Shown here piece by piece: positions 46,826 to 58,149 of a stretch of 64,000 nucleotides of DNA (position 1 is the first letter of the stretch; every line of letters starts with the position of its first letter). The position numbers and the translations under genes are program-made. The stretch is taken from contig OX104117.1 of assembly GCA_944474755.1 (NCBI GenBank), positions 37,775,222 to 37,839,221 of the forward strand. Reading direction: 5' to 3'. The DNA is from Limnoperna fortunei. Taxonomy: Eukaryota > Mollusca > Bivalvia > Mytilida > Modiolidae. Below the pieces are notes generated by a model, which was given only the letters and a program-made list of their open reading frames with translations, was not told the origin of the DNA and searched no databases.

Positions 46826-49567
46826 GTGAGTTTATTTGTTTATTTGAAGATGAAAAGATTGTTGATTTATTCAATATACAACTAGCAGATTTAAGATAAA
46901 GAACAAAACAAAAACACACGTTACTTGATGCTTAATTTCACACCCATAAATGTCTCGTTTTTAGCTCACCTCACGGAAGGGTAGGGTCAGGTGAGCTATT
47001 GTTATCACTTTGCGTCCGTCGTCATCGTCGTTGTCGTCGGCGTCTGTAAATTTTTTTTTCATTTTAATCTTCTTCTCTGAAACCACTTGGCCAATTGAAA
47101 CCAAACTTGGCCATAATATTCATTGGATGGACCTTTACAAAGTTTGTGATTTTCATTTTGGATTGTTTAACCAATATGGCCGCCGCCGCCGCAAGACTTA
47201 GTTTAACATAGGACCCTATTGGAAAAAAGTTTAAAATGGCTTCTTCTCTGAAACCGTTTAATCAATCAAAACAAAACTTACTAGCAATATTGTTTCGAAG
47301 GTCCTTTATAAAGTTTATGTTTTATATGCCAACTGGAAGTTCAAAATGGCCGCAAACATAGGACTTTGTTTAACATAGGACACTATGGGAAAAGGTTTTA
47401 AAAAGCTTCTTCTTTGAAACCGGTTAACCAATGGAAACAAAAACTTACTAGCAATATTGTTTGGATGGTCCTCTATAAAGTTTGTTTTTATGGCAATTGG
47501 AAATTCAAAATGGCCGCCACCGCAGGACTTAATTTTACATAGGACCCTATGGGAAAAAGTTTAAAAGGCTTCTTCTCTGAAACCGGGTAACCAATGGAAA
47601 CAAAACTTACTAGCAATATTGTTTGGATGGTCCTCTTTAAAGTTTGTGGTTTTTTTAATCCCAATAGGAAATTCAAAATGGCCACTACCGCAGGACTTTG
47701 TTTAACATTGGACCCTGTGGGAAAAAAGTTTAAAATAGCTTCTTCTCGGAAACCAGTTAACCAATCGAATCAAAACTTACTACCAATATTGTTTGGATGG
47801 TCCTTTATAAAGTTTATGTTTTTTTATGCCAATTGGAAAATCAAAATTGTCGCCACCGCAGAACTTAGTTTAACATAGGACCCTATGGGAAAAGTTAAAA
47901 AAGGCGTCTTCTCTGAACCGGTAAACCAATGTAAACAAAACTTACTAGCAATATTGTTTGGATGGTCCTCTATACAGTTTTTTTTAATGACAATTGGAAA
48001 TTCAAAATGGCCACCAACGCAGGACGTAGTTTAACATAGGACCCTATAGGGAAAAAAGTTTAAAAGGCTTCTTCTCTGAAACCGGTTAACCAATCGAAAC
48101 AAAACTTACTAGCAATATTGTTTGAATGGTTCTCTATAAAGTTCATGTTTTTTTATCACAATCGGAAATTCAAAATGGCTGCCACCGCAGGACTTGGTTT
48201 AACATTGGACCCTATGGGAAAAAGGTTAAACAAGGCTTTTTCTCTGAAACCGTTTAACCAATGGAAACAAAACTTAATACCAATATTATTTTGAATGGTC
48301 ATTTATAAAGTTTGTGTTTTTTATGCCAATTAGAAAATCAAAATGGCCACCACAGCAGAACTTAGTTTAACATAGGACCCTTTGGGAACAATTTTAAAAA
48401 GGCTTCTTCTCTGAAACCGGTTATTCAATGGAAACAACACTTACTAGCAATATAGTTTGGATGGTTCTTTTTGAAGTTTATGTTTTTTATGCCAATAGGA
48501 AAATCAGAATGGCCACCACAGCATTACACAGATTAACAGTAGACCCTATGGGAAAAAGTTTCATTAGGTTTCTTTTCTGAAACTGATTTACCAATGGAAA
48601 CAAAACTTTCTAGTAATATTGTTTGGATGGTCCTCTTTAAAGTTTATTGGAAATTACAGGACTTACTTTAACATCACGGAAATGTCATCTTCATTGCCTA
48701 TAAAATCAGGTGAGCGATACATGCTCTTAAGAGCCTCTGGTCTTCTATAAATCTGAAATATTTACGCAGAAGCTTATATTTGGTCGTAACTGTAGAGACA
48801 GTTTCAGCTATGGAAGTTCAAAACGCCACAGATTGCTACACGCCGTTGAAACGGCATAAACTACAACCAATAGAATATAAATATTGCCCAAATCAAAGAA
48901 TTTATTAAACCAAAATTTTGTTCTCGCCATTTTATCGAAGATTTTTCTCATTTCGCAATTTATACACATTGCATATTACGGTATCCTTTTTCCTCGCAGT
49001 ATACATTCCATCGAGAACAATATTGAAATATATTTTTTGGTCTTTATACCGTACCAATATATGTATTCTGCAGGATTGGTGGGAGAATCAACACTGTTCC
49101 GTTCGGTGATGGTATAATAGAACTAGGTGCCAACTGGATTCATGGTAAAGGTCAGGAGAATTCCATGTTAACCCTGGCAGAGTCAAAAGGAATAATTCAG
49201 AAGCCATACAGTCTTCTAGACAGGTAATAAAAACATAAAACATAAAATTATTACTTTGTACGAAACTAATTGATGTTAATTTCAACATTAAGCCCCCCCC
49301 CCCCCCACACACACATAGAAAACCTATTTCATGGTTAACTTTGAATTTACTGAGCCCAATCCACAAACACTATATACACAACCATATAACAGGAATCCCA
49401 AATCCGACGTCCCGTTTTGGCACAATATCAAAAACACCTGTGTAATGCTCAATTTAAATAGTACATAATCTGGTAGTCCGAGAAGCCTCTGCTGTCCAAC
49501 GCCTTTTTAGCTCACCTGACCCGAAGGGTCAGGTGAGCTATTGCCATCACTTGGCGTCCGTCGTCGT

Positions 49568-49598
<31 letters not shown>

Positions 49599-52420
49599 TA
49601 ACTTTTCTTCAAAAATCTTCTCCTCCAAAACCACTGAAGGGATTGCTTTGAAACTTTGCACACATCATCAGTAAAATGTCCTCTACCAAGTTTGCTCAAA
49701 TCATGGCCTCAGACCAACCAACATGGCCGCCATGGCTAAAAATAGAACAGGGGGGTCAAAATACAGTTTTTTGCTTATAGTTCAAAAAGTATAACAGATA
49801 TAGGAAAACCGAACAGACTTTCCTTCTTCAGCATCTAAAGCTCTACAAAACACTCCATTGGGTCAAAGTTGTATGATGACTCCTTGTAGGAGTTATTGCC
49901 CTTTAATTGTCAAAATTGATGATTTTTGCCATTTTTGCCTCAAAATCTTGAAAATTATTAGAACTAGAGAAAAAGTTAGCATTGCTTAATTGTTCTGCTC
50001 TATGAGGGCTACAAAAATGACTTAAGGGTCAAGATTGTCTGATTAACCATTTAAGAGTTATTCCCCTTGAACTGTTTTTTTTAATTTGTTTTAATTGATT
50101 TTTTAAAATATTCTCCTCTGAAACAACTGAAAGTACTGCTTTGAAACTTTGTACACATCATTCGTCCAATGTCCTCGACCAAGTTTGCACCAACCATGGC
50201 TGCAGATTAACCAACATGGCCACCATTGCTAAAAATAGGACGGTGGGGGGGGGGGTAAAATACAGTTTTTGGCTTATATTTAAAAAAGTGTAACAGATAC
50301 AGGAAAACCGAAGAGACATGCCTTCATCTGCATCAAAAGCTCTACAAAACACTCCATTGGGTTGAAGTTGTATGATGACTCCTTATAGGAGTTATTGCCC
50401 TTTAATTGTCGAAATTGATTATTTTTGACATTTTTGCCTCAAAATCTTGAAGATTATTAGAACTAGAGAAAAAGTTAGCATTGCTTAATTGTTCTGCTCT
50501 ATGAGGGCTACAAAAATGACTTTAGGGTCAAGATTGTCTGATGAACCGTTTAGGAATTATTCTCCTTGAAATTTTTTTTAATCAATTTTACTTGATTTTA
50601 AAAAATCTTCTCCTCTTTAACCAATGAAAGGACTGCTTTGAAACATTGCACACATCATCTTTAGGACGTCCTCTACCACCTGACTACCTATATAGCTACG
50701 TTGGCTTTAAATAGAAAAAATGAAAAAAGGCGGGGGGGGGGGGGGAGTCGAGAGAGTTTTTGACTGATAGTTAAAAAAGTACAACAGGTACAGCAAATTT
50801 GAAGTGAACTTCCCTTCTCCCTCTAAGCATCAAAAGCTCCTCCTTATAGGAGTTATTTCCCTTAAAAGGTCGAAATTAATGATTTTTGCAGAAGTGTTGG
50901 GCAATTCCTTATAGCAAAGAAAAGCTGGATAAAAAGGGTTGTTTGGTTTCAGGTTCAGGTGAGCGATACAGGCTCCTGGGAGCCTCTAGTTTATACTTTA
51001 ATAGCAGTGTGGGATCAAAATCTAAGCAAGCGTTGAACGGCAGAAGATTCCCGGACTATTAAACTGGTGGAGACTGTCTGTAACGCATATATAAGCAACC
51101 TTAAGGCTGGAGATTTATTTTGAAGCACTATAGTTAAAATTAAATACTTTTCCCGCTCTCCTTCCTTTTTAATATCGCCGCATGAAAGGTCTAACGTTAG
51201 CCCGTTCCAGTTATATTCTGGTAACTTTAGTTCATGCGACTTTAATGACCAACCAAATGGTGACAGTCTGGATTTTGGAAGATTGTCCAACTAATAATCT
51301 ATTCACTCTCAATTCTAAATGTGCACACCAGCTCCTAAGGTATCGGTGTTCCCGCTCACTGTAACTTGACTTTTAGAATGTGTTCGATTGTTTTGATTTG
51401 TACACAATTTGTGTTAAAATGGATGCGATGCGGGTATTTAATGAAGATACTTGGCATGTATTTGAATTCGGATTTTCTTATAAATAAATCTTTCCGGAAT
51501 CGATATTAGTACGGTACTAAAAAATTTTAGATAATAAGAAGTATGTCCACCTAATTTCCTGTCGTCTACACAACCGCTAGAATAAGGAAAGCGCATGAAA
51601 GTAACTTCGATTACTCTTGTGTGTTTGTTTGGTTAAAGGTCTTTTAACGCCACTTTCAGCAATTTTTCATGGCGTCCAGTTTTTTTGGAGGAGATATTTT
51701 TGCAGTAATGTGTATAGTAACTTTAAAATAAATTGGTTTATTTGTAGCTATAAAGGGCAATGGCTTTCAGAAAAGGGGACATCTTTTAAAAAAGGAAAGT
51801 TACAACGTGCTGTTGATATTTTTGAGAAAATCGAAGAAGAATTGGACGATGGGTGCGATTCTGGTCCCAGTACATCATGTAAAGAATATTTTGAAAAACG
51901 TTTAGCAGAAGAGATAAGAAATTTTGGAAATGATGACAAACAAGAATTAAGACCCGTTTTCAATTCATTAATAGCCTTTTTCGGCTTGTACATAGGAGAT
52001 GATGTAAATCGAGTGTCTGCAAAACTGTACGACATAGGTGGCGTTATATCTGATCATGATATTGAAATACCAAATGGTTACAGCGGAATACTTAAAACAC
52101 TGCAAGACGAAATTCCGGTCAATTCTATAAAATTCAGTCGACTTGTTACAACTATTATCAAAATTCCGGAACCAACAAAAGTTTGCAAATCTTCCTGGAG
52201 TACCGATCCTTTATTTCTTGGAGCTTATAGTTACTACGCCATTAATTCGAAGTCATCCGACGTTGCAGATATTGCTAAGCCGTTATTGAGAAATAATAAG
52301 CCCATTGTTTGTTTTGCTGGGGAGGCCACCGATATTAAATGGTTTTCATTTACTCAAGGGGCCAGAACATCGGGTATCCGAGAAGCTAGACGATTAGTTC
52401 GTTTGCATTTAGGGCGTTGA
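46707..52420 (+). CDS. Amine oxidase copy B with in-frame internal deletion
   Basis: Exons 46707-46825, 49074-49223 and 51748-52420 join in frame to 313 aa. Splice sites, phases and the lengths of exons 1 and 2 are as in copy A. GAGAAG, ILEAT, IGGRIN, ELGANWIHG and the C-terminal FAGEATDIKWFSFTQGAR are intact. Exon 3 lacks the equivalent of copy A residues 227-378: 152 codons are replaced by one Ile codon at about 52157. The deleted part holds the whole middle domain, including GKIFLQYESPFW, so a normal polyamine oxidase fold is unlikely. With no stop or frameshift, either the deletion is recent or a short FAD-binding protein is still under selection. I favour a recent loss-of-function copy but cannot decide. 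Confidence 0.7.
46961..48741 (+). mobile_element. Pearl/Helitron-like element in oxidase B intron 1
   Basis: Starts TTAGCTCACCT with a hairpin, then GCGTCCGTCGTC microsatellite, about nine ~165-base monomers, and ends AGGTGAGCGATACATGCTC, then a GAGCC hairpin. Oxidase A intron 1 (about 13675) gives the empty site CTCGTTTCCTTCTATAAATC, with no target duplication around the element. Same family as 4196-6110, opposite orientation. Confidence 0.75.
49074..49223 (+). CDS. Oxidase B coding exon 2
   Basis: 150 bases, acceptor TTCTGCAG, donor ACAG|GTAATA; encodes GGRINTVPFGDGIIELGANW. Confidence 0.8.
49474..51058. mobile_element. MITE split by a pearl-like insertion
   Basis: Outer inverted ends TAGTCCGAGAAGCCTCTGCT and AGAAGATTCCCGGACTA, flanked by ATAATCTGG and TTAAACTGG (7 of 9 alike). 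Oxidase A has only CATAAACTGG at this place (about 15090). The inside is almost wholly the element at 49504-50988. Confidence 0.65.
49504..50988 (+). mobile_element. Pearl/Helitron-like element with ~490-base core repeats
   Basis: Begins TTTTTAGCTCACCTGACCC with a perfect hairpin, then (GTC)n at about 49556-49600. Then about 2.7 tandem units of ~490 bases (starts near 49617, 50108 and 50605, each with CTCCTC..AACCACTGAAGG). Ends GGTGAGCGATACAGGCTC and a GGGAGCCTCT hairpin. The ends match the ~165-base-core elements, but the core is unrelated. Confidence 0.7.
51059..51747. other. Oxidase B intron 2, remainder
   Basis: 51060-51130 matches 15095-15670 in part and 51490-51620 matches 20490-20640. 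A SINE fragment (minus, tail and part of core) sits at 51621-51697. About 51131-51489 has no counterpart in copy A and nothing recognised. Confidence 0.5.
51748..52420 (+). CDS. Oxidase B coding exon 3, internally deleted
   Basis: Acceptor TTTGTAG as in copy A. Codons up to LVTTI (52151-52156 region) match copy A through VTSI, then reading jumps to KIPEPTKVCKSSWSTDPLF and on to the same LHLGR end. Confidence 0.75.
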
Positions 52421-52901
52421 AAAGAAGACAGTTTTGCCTATGGAGGTGTCCATTGCTGAAAGAGGAGGCATGAGAATAATGAGAAACAAAATAAAATGAT
52501 AGAGGGGCCGCGGAGCATCCTGAGAAACAAAAGAAATGCGTGTTCTGAAAAATGTCCACATGTAAAGCATTACTAGCTATTTATTTTTATAGAATATGGG
52601 CAAAAAATACATTAAAAAGCTAACCTAAGTTTGATTGATTTATACACCAAGTTACACGTTTTGTAAACATATTTTGCTGTTGTGCCACTATAAGTATTTT
52701 TGCCTATGCAATGGCTACCTTTTTATATTGTGGATCCAGCCGGAGTACCACAACGCTGAAACAACACACCAGTGGTATTACTTTGCCCCACCACTCTCTC
52801 GTCCTGAGTGCAGTTACCAACCGTGAAATTCCATTAGATGGTTGAAGATCTAGTAAAAATTAATAAGTAAAAAAGGTTTCGTTCTCTATGAAAAGCAATG
52901 T
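52421..52901 (+). other. 3' flank of oxidase B
   Basis: Paralogous to 23331-23720. The AATAAA-like hexamer directly after the stop in copy A is lost. AAATAAAATG at about 52490 is the first candidate. Confidence 0.45.
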
Positions 52902-52912
52902 ATCTAAATGGA

Positions 52913-53160
52913 TTTTTTTTGTTTTGAATGGTGTTTAACGCCACTTTCAGTAATTTTTCAGCTATATCATAGCGTCCAGTTTTTATTGGGGAGGAAACCC
53001 CCGACCTGCGGTAGGAAAACTAACAATCCTTATCAATTAAGATTGGAGTCCAGTACACCCTGCCTGCAGTAAGAATCGAACCCGCAATCTCAGTGTTGAC
53101 AGACCACGTGATCAATAGTAGACGAACTACCTTAATAACCACTCGGTAATCGAGGCCCCA
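52913..53160 (-). mobile_element. tRNA-derived SINE, full length, 11-base TSD
   Basis: Same family as 19473-19739, with perfect duplication ATCTAAATGGA (52902-52912 and 53161-53171). Unit A has the empty site GTATCTAAATGGAAGATT at about 23710, so the insertion followed the block duplication. Confidence 0.9.
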
Positions 53161-53369
53161 ATCTAAATGGAACATTGGATTATAAGTCATACCAAATACT
53201 CTATATATTATACCATGCTTCATACCAGGTCTCCTATTATTTCACCCTATGTAACCCGACTTCAGAAAACTCCACATAACTAATATCGCACAAACCCCTC
53301 AACGTCCTGTCTATAAGGTGTAGAAATTGTATACCCTATACCGTTTGCCAAACCCATACATGCTATTTG

Positions 53370-53555
53370 CATCAAATCAATTGATGGACTGATTGGATGT
53401 ATGTTTTACGAGCGAGCAGTATCAGCTATATTCAGGACGAGAAAAAGTTAACAAAAAATAAAACAATTTAGCAAAGATGGACCAAAGAGCAAAAATTGTG
53501 AATGCCACTGGAAAGGTATGGGGTATGGGTAGGGACAAAAAATGAGCCTGTTGTA
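53370..53555 (+). repeat. Repeat R1, 5' part (interrupted)
   Basis: ATTGATGGACTGATTGG, GCGAGCAGTATCAGC, ATGGACCAAAGAGCAAAAAT, GGGTATGGGTAGGGAC. It continues at 57494 after the inserted element. Confidence 0.6.
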
Positions 53556-53907
53556 CAGTACTTGAGATTGAAGACGCAACACTTTTAGCAATCAGTCAGC
53601 GATCCGTCAGCGTACCAAAATCCGTCATCAATCAGTTATCAATCAGTCAAATCGTTCCCAATCCGTCCATCCGTCAATTGACGGATATGGAACGATTTGA
53701 CTGATCTGACGAATTGGTTTGGACTGATCGATCCAATCCGTTCATTCAAAATCCGGTCAGTGAAATTAAAATTTCGAAATTTGAAAATTCGTTTCACTCG
53801 CAAATATTAGAAGTATATAAATGTTAACTGTTATTTCTACATTGATGACTTGTTTTATCTAAAAATAAGCCTAAAACTGGTCTAAAGTTATAAATGACAT
53901 ACATATA

Positions 53908-54265
53908 GAAATTCTCTCAATCTATAACTAATGCATCTGTGATGCAATATAAACATCACATAGTGTCATTTTATAAACAAAGAAAGCAAAACAAAATAAA
54001 TTTGTAAAAACAAACACAAAATGAATTAACAAAATATTTTTTACCTCGCGTGCCAAGGCGTACGCCTCGAATTTTTTAAGCGGAAAAAGTCTAGTCTGAA
54101 GTTAAACATGTTTAATAGAAATTCTCTCAATCTATAACTAATGCATCCGAGACATAATATAAAAATCACATTTTATTAAAAGAAAAATAAATGACTTAAA
54201 AATTTTTTTGACCTTGTTTGCCATGGCGTGCCTCTCGTATTTGTCTTAGAAATTGTTTAAAGCAG
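53908..54265. repeat. Two-copy tandem repeat, ~210-base period
   Basis: AGAAATTCTCTCAATCTATA and following ~150 bases occur at 53908 and again at 54118, with the second unit slightly shorter. Confidence 0.75.
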
Positions 54266-54268
54266 AAA

Positions 54269-54387
54269 CAATCTAATTAAAATTAAATCTTTCACTTGCT
54301 CACCCCCTTTTGCTATGGTCGCTTACAACGCAGCGACCAATAACAAAAAGGGGGGAGCAAGTGAAAGATTTAATTTTAATTAGATTG
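54269..54387. mobile_element. MITE family M2, perfect 9-base TSD
   Basis: 119-base, nearly perfect palindrome, ends CAATCTAATTAAAATTAAAT and complement, flanked by AAGCAGAAA on both sides (54260-54268 and 54388-54396). The best-preserved M2 copy. Confidence 0.9.
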
Positions 54388-54540
54388 AAGCAGAAAAAGG
54401 GAGAAAGACGAAAAACGTGGTGGTGGAATCATAACGGATTTTTTCCATTTCGCACTTTCGCGTTAACATTATTTGTATGTATGTTTGAAGTTTGTATAAC
54501 ACCATTTCAATTAAAATTAAACAAAAATTATATTAGTCTA

Positions 54541-54726
54541 TATAGTATGGCGTCGAGTATTTACAGGGAAGAGCTGGAGTACCCAGCGAAACCGCCGACC
54601 TTCGACAGGAAAACTAGTACTATTTGCAAATTTAGGGATGAGTCGAGCACATCCGCTCGCTGTTAGGGTCGAACAGACAACATCCGTGAGCAATGGTAGA
54701 TTACTGCTACCTTAAACACCGAGGTC
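54541..54726 (-). mobile_element. SINE, diverged
   Basis: Core GAGCTGGAGTACCCAGCGAA and head complement GCTACCTTAAACACCGAGG. The frame at 54310-54666 merely crosses it. Confidence 0.6.
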
Positions 54727-54729
54727 AGA

Positions 54730-55148
54730 GTAAAAGTTTGTTCTCTCCTGGCGATGATATGTTTTGATAATACCGTGCACTGACGATAGGCACGAATTGA
54801 GCTAAGGGAATTAATTCATTTATATGTACCATGTATCAGAAGTGTAATATGTAATATGCTCACGGGTTATTGACACTCTATCGTGTGTATTTATTGATGA
54901 AAAGGGCATTAAAAGTGCAATTAAGGGCACTATCGACGCCCTAAGGTTCTGGCATTTATTCACATAAGAATAAATTCTGCATTAGGTCATCATGTCTATT
55001 AGTTATGGAATATATAAGACACAACATGTATTAAGCGAAAATTACACCCATATCAACCAATTTGCCCTTCCTAGCCAATTTTGTGTGGATTGTTGAAAAG
55101 TTTAACATATCTATTCTATAGCAATCTTTTATAATGTTTATATCCCAT
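54730..55148. other. Inside the 3.9-kb element, nothing recognised
   Basis: No open frame of note and no repeat seen. Confidence 0.4.
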
Positions 55149-55262
55149 GACGGGCATTGGTGGCCGAGTGGTTAAGGGAGTTGGTCACAACTATTGACTT
55201 GGCCTGTCAACATTGTGGTTTTGGTTTCGAGTCTCACTGCAGGCAGGCTGTACTCGGGTATG
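55149..55262 (+). mobile_element. SINE head fragment
   Basis: GGTGGCCGAGTGGTTAAGG (A box), TCGAGTCTCACTGCAGGCAGG (B-box region), then ends within the core. Confidence 0.7.
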
Positions 55263-55784
55263 ATAAAATAAGTTGACACTACATCCGACTAGATGACTAC
55301 TTTCAGACAGTGGTGTCCTGGAGCCGTCAGACCAACCCTTCTGTCTATTTTCGTTTATTTAATCATTTAAGATAAACGTCAATAATTCCGAATGATGTGT
55401 CATTTGGAGGACAAATGTTTTTTTCGATTTTTGCAATACAAAAGTGTATGCCTAAATGTCGTCATCTGGTTAAAAAAATACAATTAATTCAAGAACTGAC
55501 GACTTAATGTCGATTTACGTTATTATATATTTTATTCAATTTTTCATTGCGTCACATGAATTTACACAGAATTAAATCTCAAATAAAGAATAAACTACTA
55601 AACATGATTGTATATAGATACTTCTGACTTAAAGACGCAAGCATGTAAACGTAAGATGAAAATCAATTCTGCGTTTGTAGCCGTTACTATTGGTTTATTT
55701 TACAATGTCTGTTATAGGCGTTCGATATTTGATGATATGTAAGTATAAATGTTTTCCTTAAAATTCGGGAGAATTTGAAATTAG
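55263..55784. other. Inside the 3.9-kb element, nothing recognised
   Basis: AT-rich; no coding or repeat seen. Confidence 0.4.
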
Positions 55785-56125
55785 TCACTAGGGTTCACAG
55801 AGTTGTCCAGCGCGTCCTCAGTTGGCGGATAGGGGATGCCAATTCGTTGAGGGGTAGCGGGGTTTCAGGTCATAATACGGAAAAGCCTGACCGCGGACCA
55901 TAGTTGGTGACCTGTTTAAAGAGTGTCACGCTCCTTGCACGATAAGAATCTCTTCTGTAGGCTTAAAAAGTATACTTCCGCCCTTACCTATACCCCATAT
56001 TTTTTCAGTGGAATTCAAAATTTTTACCCTTTGGTCCATCTTTCTCTTATTGTTTTTTTTTAATTTGCTCTCGTCCTGAATAAAGCTGACATACTGCTCA
56101 CTGGAAGAAAATCAATCAATCAATC
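55785..56125 (-). repeat. Repeat R1, reverse copy
   Basis: On the minus strand it runs from ATTGATTGATTGATTTTC, GAGCAGTATGTCAGC, ATTCAGGACGAGAGC, ATGGACCAAAGGG, GGGGTATAGG to CGCGGTCAGGC and GTGAACCCTAGT. More complete at the 5' end than the copies at 23881 and 53370. Confidence 0.65.
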
Positions 56126-56364
56126 AAAGTAATAAGCTACTATTCATTTTCAAATTGAAGGACGCCCTTTTAAAGGGCAAGTTTTGAAAAGGTTCTGTTT
56201 TATCGATGTGACTGTAATGGCAATATTTTAACCGATCTTTATAGACCTGAAGAATTAAGGACTTTTCATTAAAAATTTGCTATTTCGTACAATAAAAGTG
56301 TCTATATGTAACATATTTTTATGCTTAACTGTAGTATTCGCAGACTTTTCTCGCCGGCGTTATT

Positions 56365-56600
56365 GTGGCCTCGGTGGCTGATTTGTTACTCATCTACTAG
56401 TTATACATGTCGTTATCACATGCCTGTCAACAGGTTGCGGATTTTCGAATGACTGCAGGTATGGTGTGCCCGACTTTAACGTAATTGACAAAGATTGTTG
56501 GTTTTAACCTGTACACCAGCTTCCTCCCACCCCACCCCAATAAAAACTGGACGCCATGAAATAACTGAAATTTTGCTGAAACCCCTAAACAATCAAACAG
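56365..56600 (+). mobile_element. SINE, diverged
   Basis: GTGGCCTCGGTGGCTGA head, core CCAATAAAAACTGGACGCC, TGAAATAACTGAAATTTTGC, tail with AAACAATCAAACAG. Confidence 0.7.
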
Positions 56601-57240
56601 TCCAAAATAATTGTAAGTACTATACTGTTTTAACTACTTTTGTTGCATGTCAAATAAAACAAAAATCGCTTTATATTTTTATATCTTTTCAACTTTTTGT
56701 AAACAATGGGTTTTGATTGACAATGCTTGTTCAACGGTTCAAAAAATTTATACATAACAGTTTTATAATTGAATTTAAATATGTTGTTAACTAAATAAAA
56801 ACATGCATGCATACATTTAAGTAACTAGTTGTTTTAACTTCATGTAACAACGATGTCTGTCAAAAAGAGGACATGTTCTTTGCTAAATGTGAATAAATCC
56901 GTTACTGATTAGGGGGCGGGTCGGCTTAATATACGACATAAAATATATATGTAACAGGTCACATATGATAAAATAAGCCGAAATCATGAGTCACGTAAAT
57001 AAAAAGAGGATTAATAAAGGATTACGAAAATGAAACATTTACCTCGTGGCTACTGATGTGCCTTAAATCGAATTGAGATTTATTAGGGTTTTCAGGGCTC
57101 GTCCCGTAGATATGTCCTGCCTTAAAGAAATTTGCTTAATTAAACAATATTTTTTTGTTTTTTTAAATATGTGTATTTATTAATGTTTTTAGAACGAGAC
57201 ATTTTTGTTAACTATTCATTTGAATACTTGCGTTTATTTT
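56601..57240. other. Inside the 3.9-kb element, nothing recognised
   Basis: AT-rich, no coding seen. The right-hand subterminal motif array begins at about 57280. Confidence 0.4.
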
Positions 57241-57493
57241 ATTATAAATTTTATTATCAATGCATTAATTTATACGTATCCGTCAATAAACTGACCGATT
57301 TATGCATATAATTAAATGACGGATTCTGGATCGCACTGACTGGACTGATCGCACTGATCGCTGACGGCTACCAAGGTTATGACGGATTCATAATTTTGGA
57401 CGGATGTATTCGTCATCAATCAGTCAGTGTTCCAAAATCCGTCACATTAGTTATCAATCAGTCAAAGTGTTGCGTGTACGGGTGCAAATACTG

Positions 57494-57780
57494 TATAGCG
57501 GCTACGAGCCTGCTCTTCTTAACATCTACAAAAGGGCTCTTGATCACGAGAGGAGCGTGGCACTGTCCGAACACGTTACTTACTGTGGTCCACGGTCAGG
57601 CTTTCCTTGTAATGACCCGATAACCACCAACGAGAGGATATCCGTCATATTCCTATCCTCCACCTGGAGATGGGCTATGCAGCTCTGTGGGTCGAGTACT
57701 ATGAACCCTCAAATCAGGAGCGAGAATTTAATATTTAAATTACTGGCAATTGGACACACATGCATCCATAAGAAGAAACC
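57494..57780 (+). repeat. Repeat R1, 3' part (after interruption)
   Basis: Resumes at GCGGCTACGAGCCTGCTCTT, with AGCGTGGCACTGT, CACGTTACTTACTGTGGTCC and TGCAGCTCTGTGGGTCGAGT. Matches 24049-24290. Confidence 0.6.
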
Positions 57781-58149
57781 AAAAGTGAATTAATGCACCT
57801 AACATAAAAGGTCATCTGATCAGCTTTGGTGAGTATTAAATACAAGATGTAAATTAGGTAAAACTTAAGTGAATAACATGTCGGATTTCGTGCGTATCAT
57901 ACATTTCCAGTTACGGTACTTATTACATACACGTTATATTTAATAGATATTCGATGAAATGAAACATTGTTTTAACTGAAATGGAGAAAATTATGCATCA
58001 AATTTGCTGTTTGTTCGACTTGGCTGATACAAAAACTAAAATGTTTACTTAGTAAGTTCATTTTATGTATTCAAAATAAAAACAAAACTAAGCATTTCAT
58101 ACTTAAATGCATTAAACCGAGTTGAAATTTAGGTTTATTACATCAGTAA
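57781..58149. other. Intergenic DNA of unit B
   Basis: Paralogous to 24320-24725. No gene seen. Confidence 0.5.

Larger units (their letters stand above)
53556..57493. mobile_element. 3.9-kb non-autonomous DNA element with subterminal repeats
   Basis: Splits repeat R1; unit A (about 24048) is the empty site. Ends CAGTACTTG and CAAATACTG lie beside TA, and ACGCAACACTTT is inverted about 18 bases further in. Both subterminal ~200 bases are packed with ATCAGTCA and ATCCGTCA motifs in both orientations. No transposase frame is visible. It has itself collected an M2 MITE, three SINEs and an R1 copy. Clustered subterminal motifs are usual transposase-binding arrays. Superfamily unknown. Confidence 0.7.

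Noticed and set aside
51015..51290. Minus-strand 91-codon frame
   Set aside because: Crosses the MITE end and intron DNA of oxidase B, with no motif and no partner in unit A.
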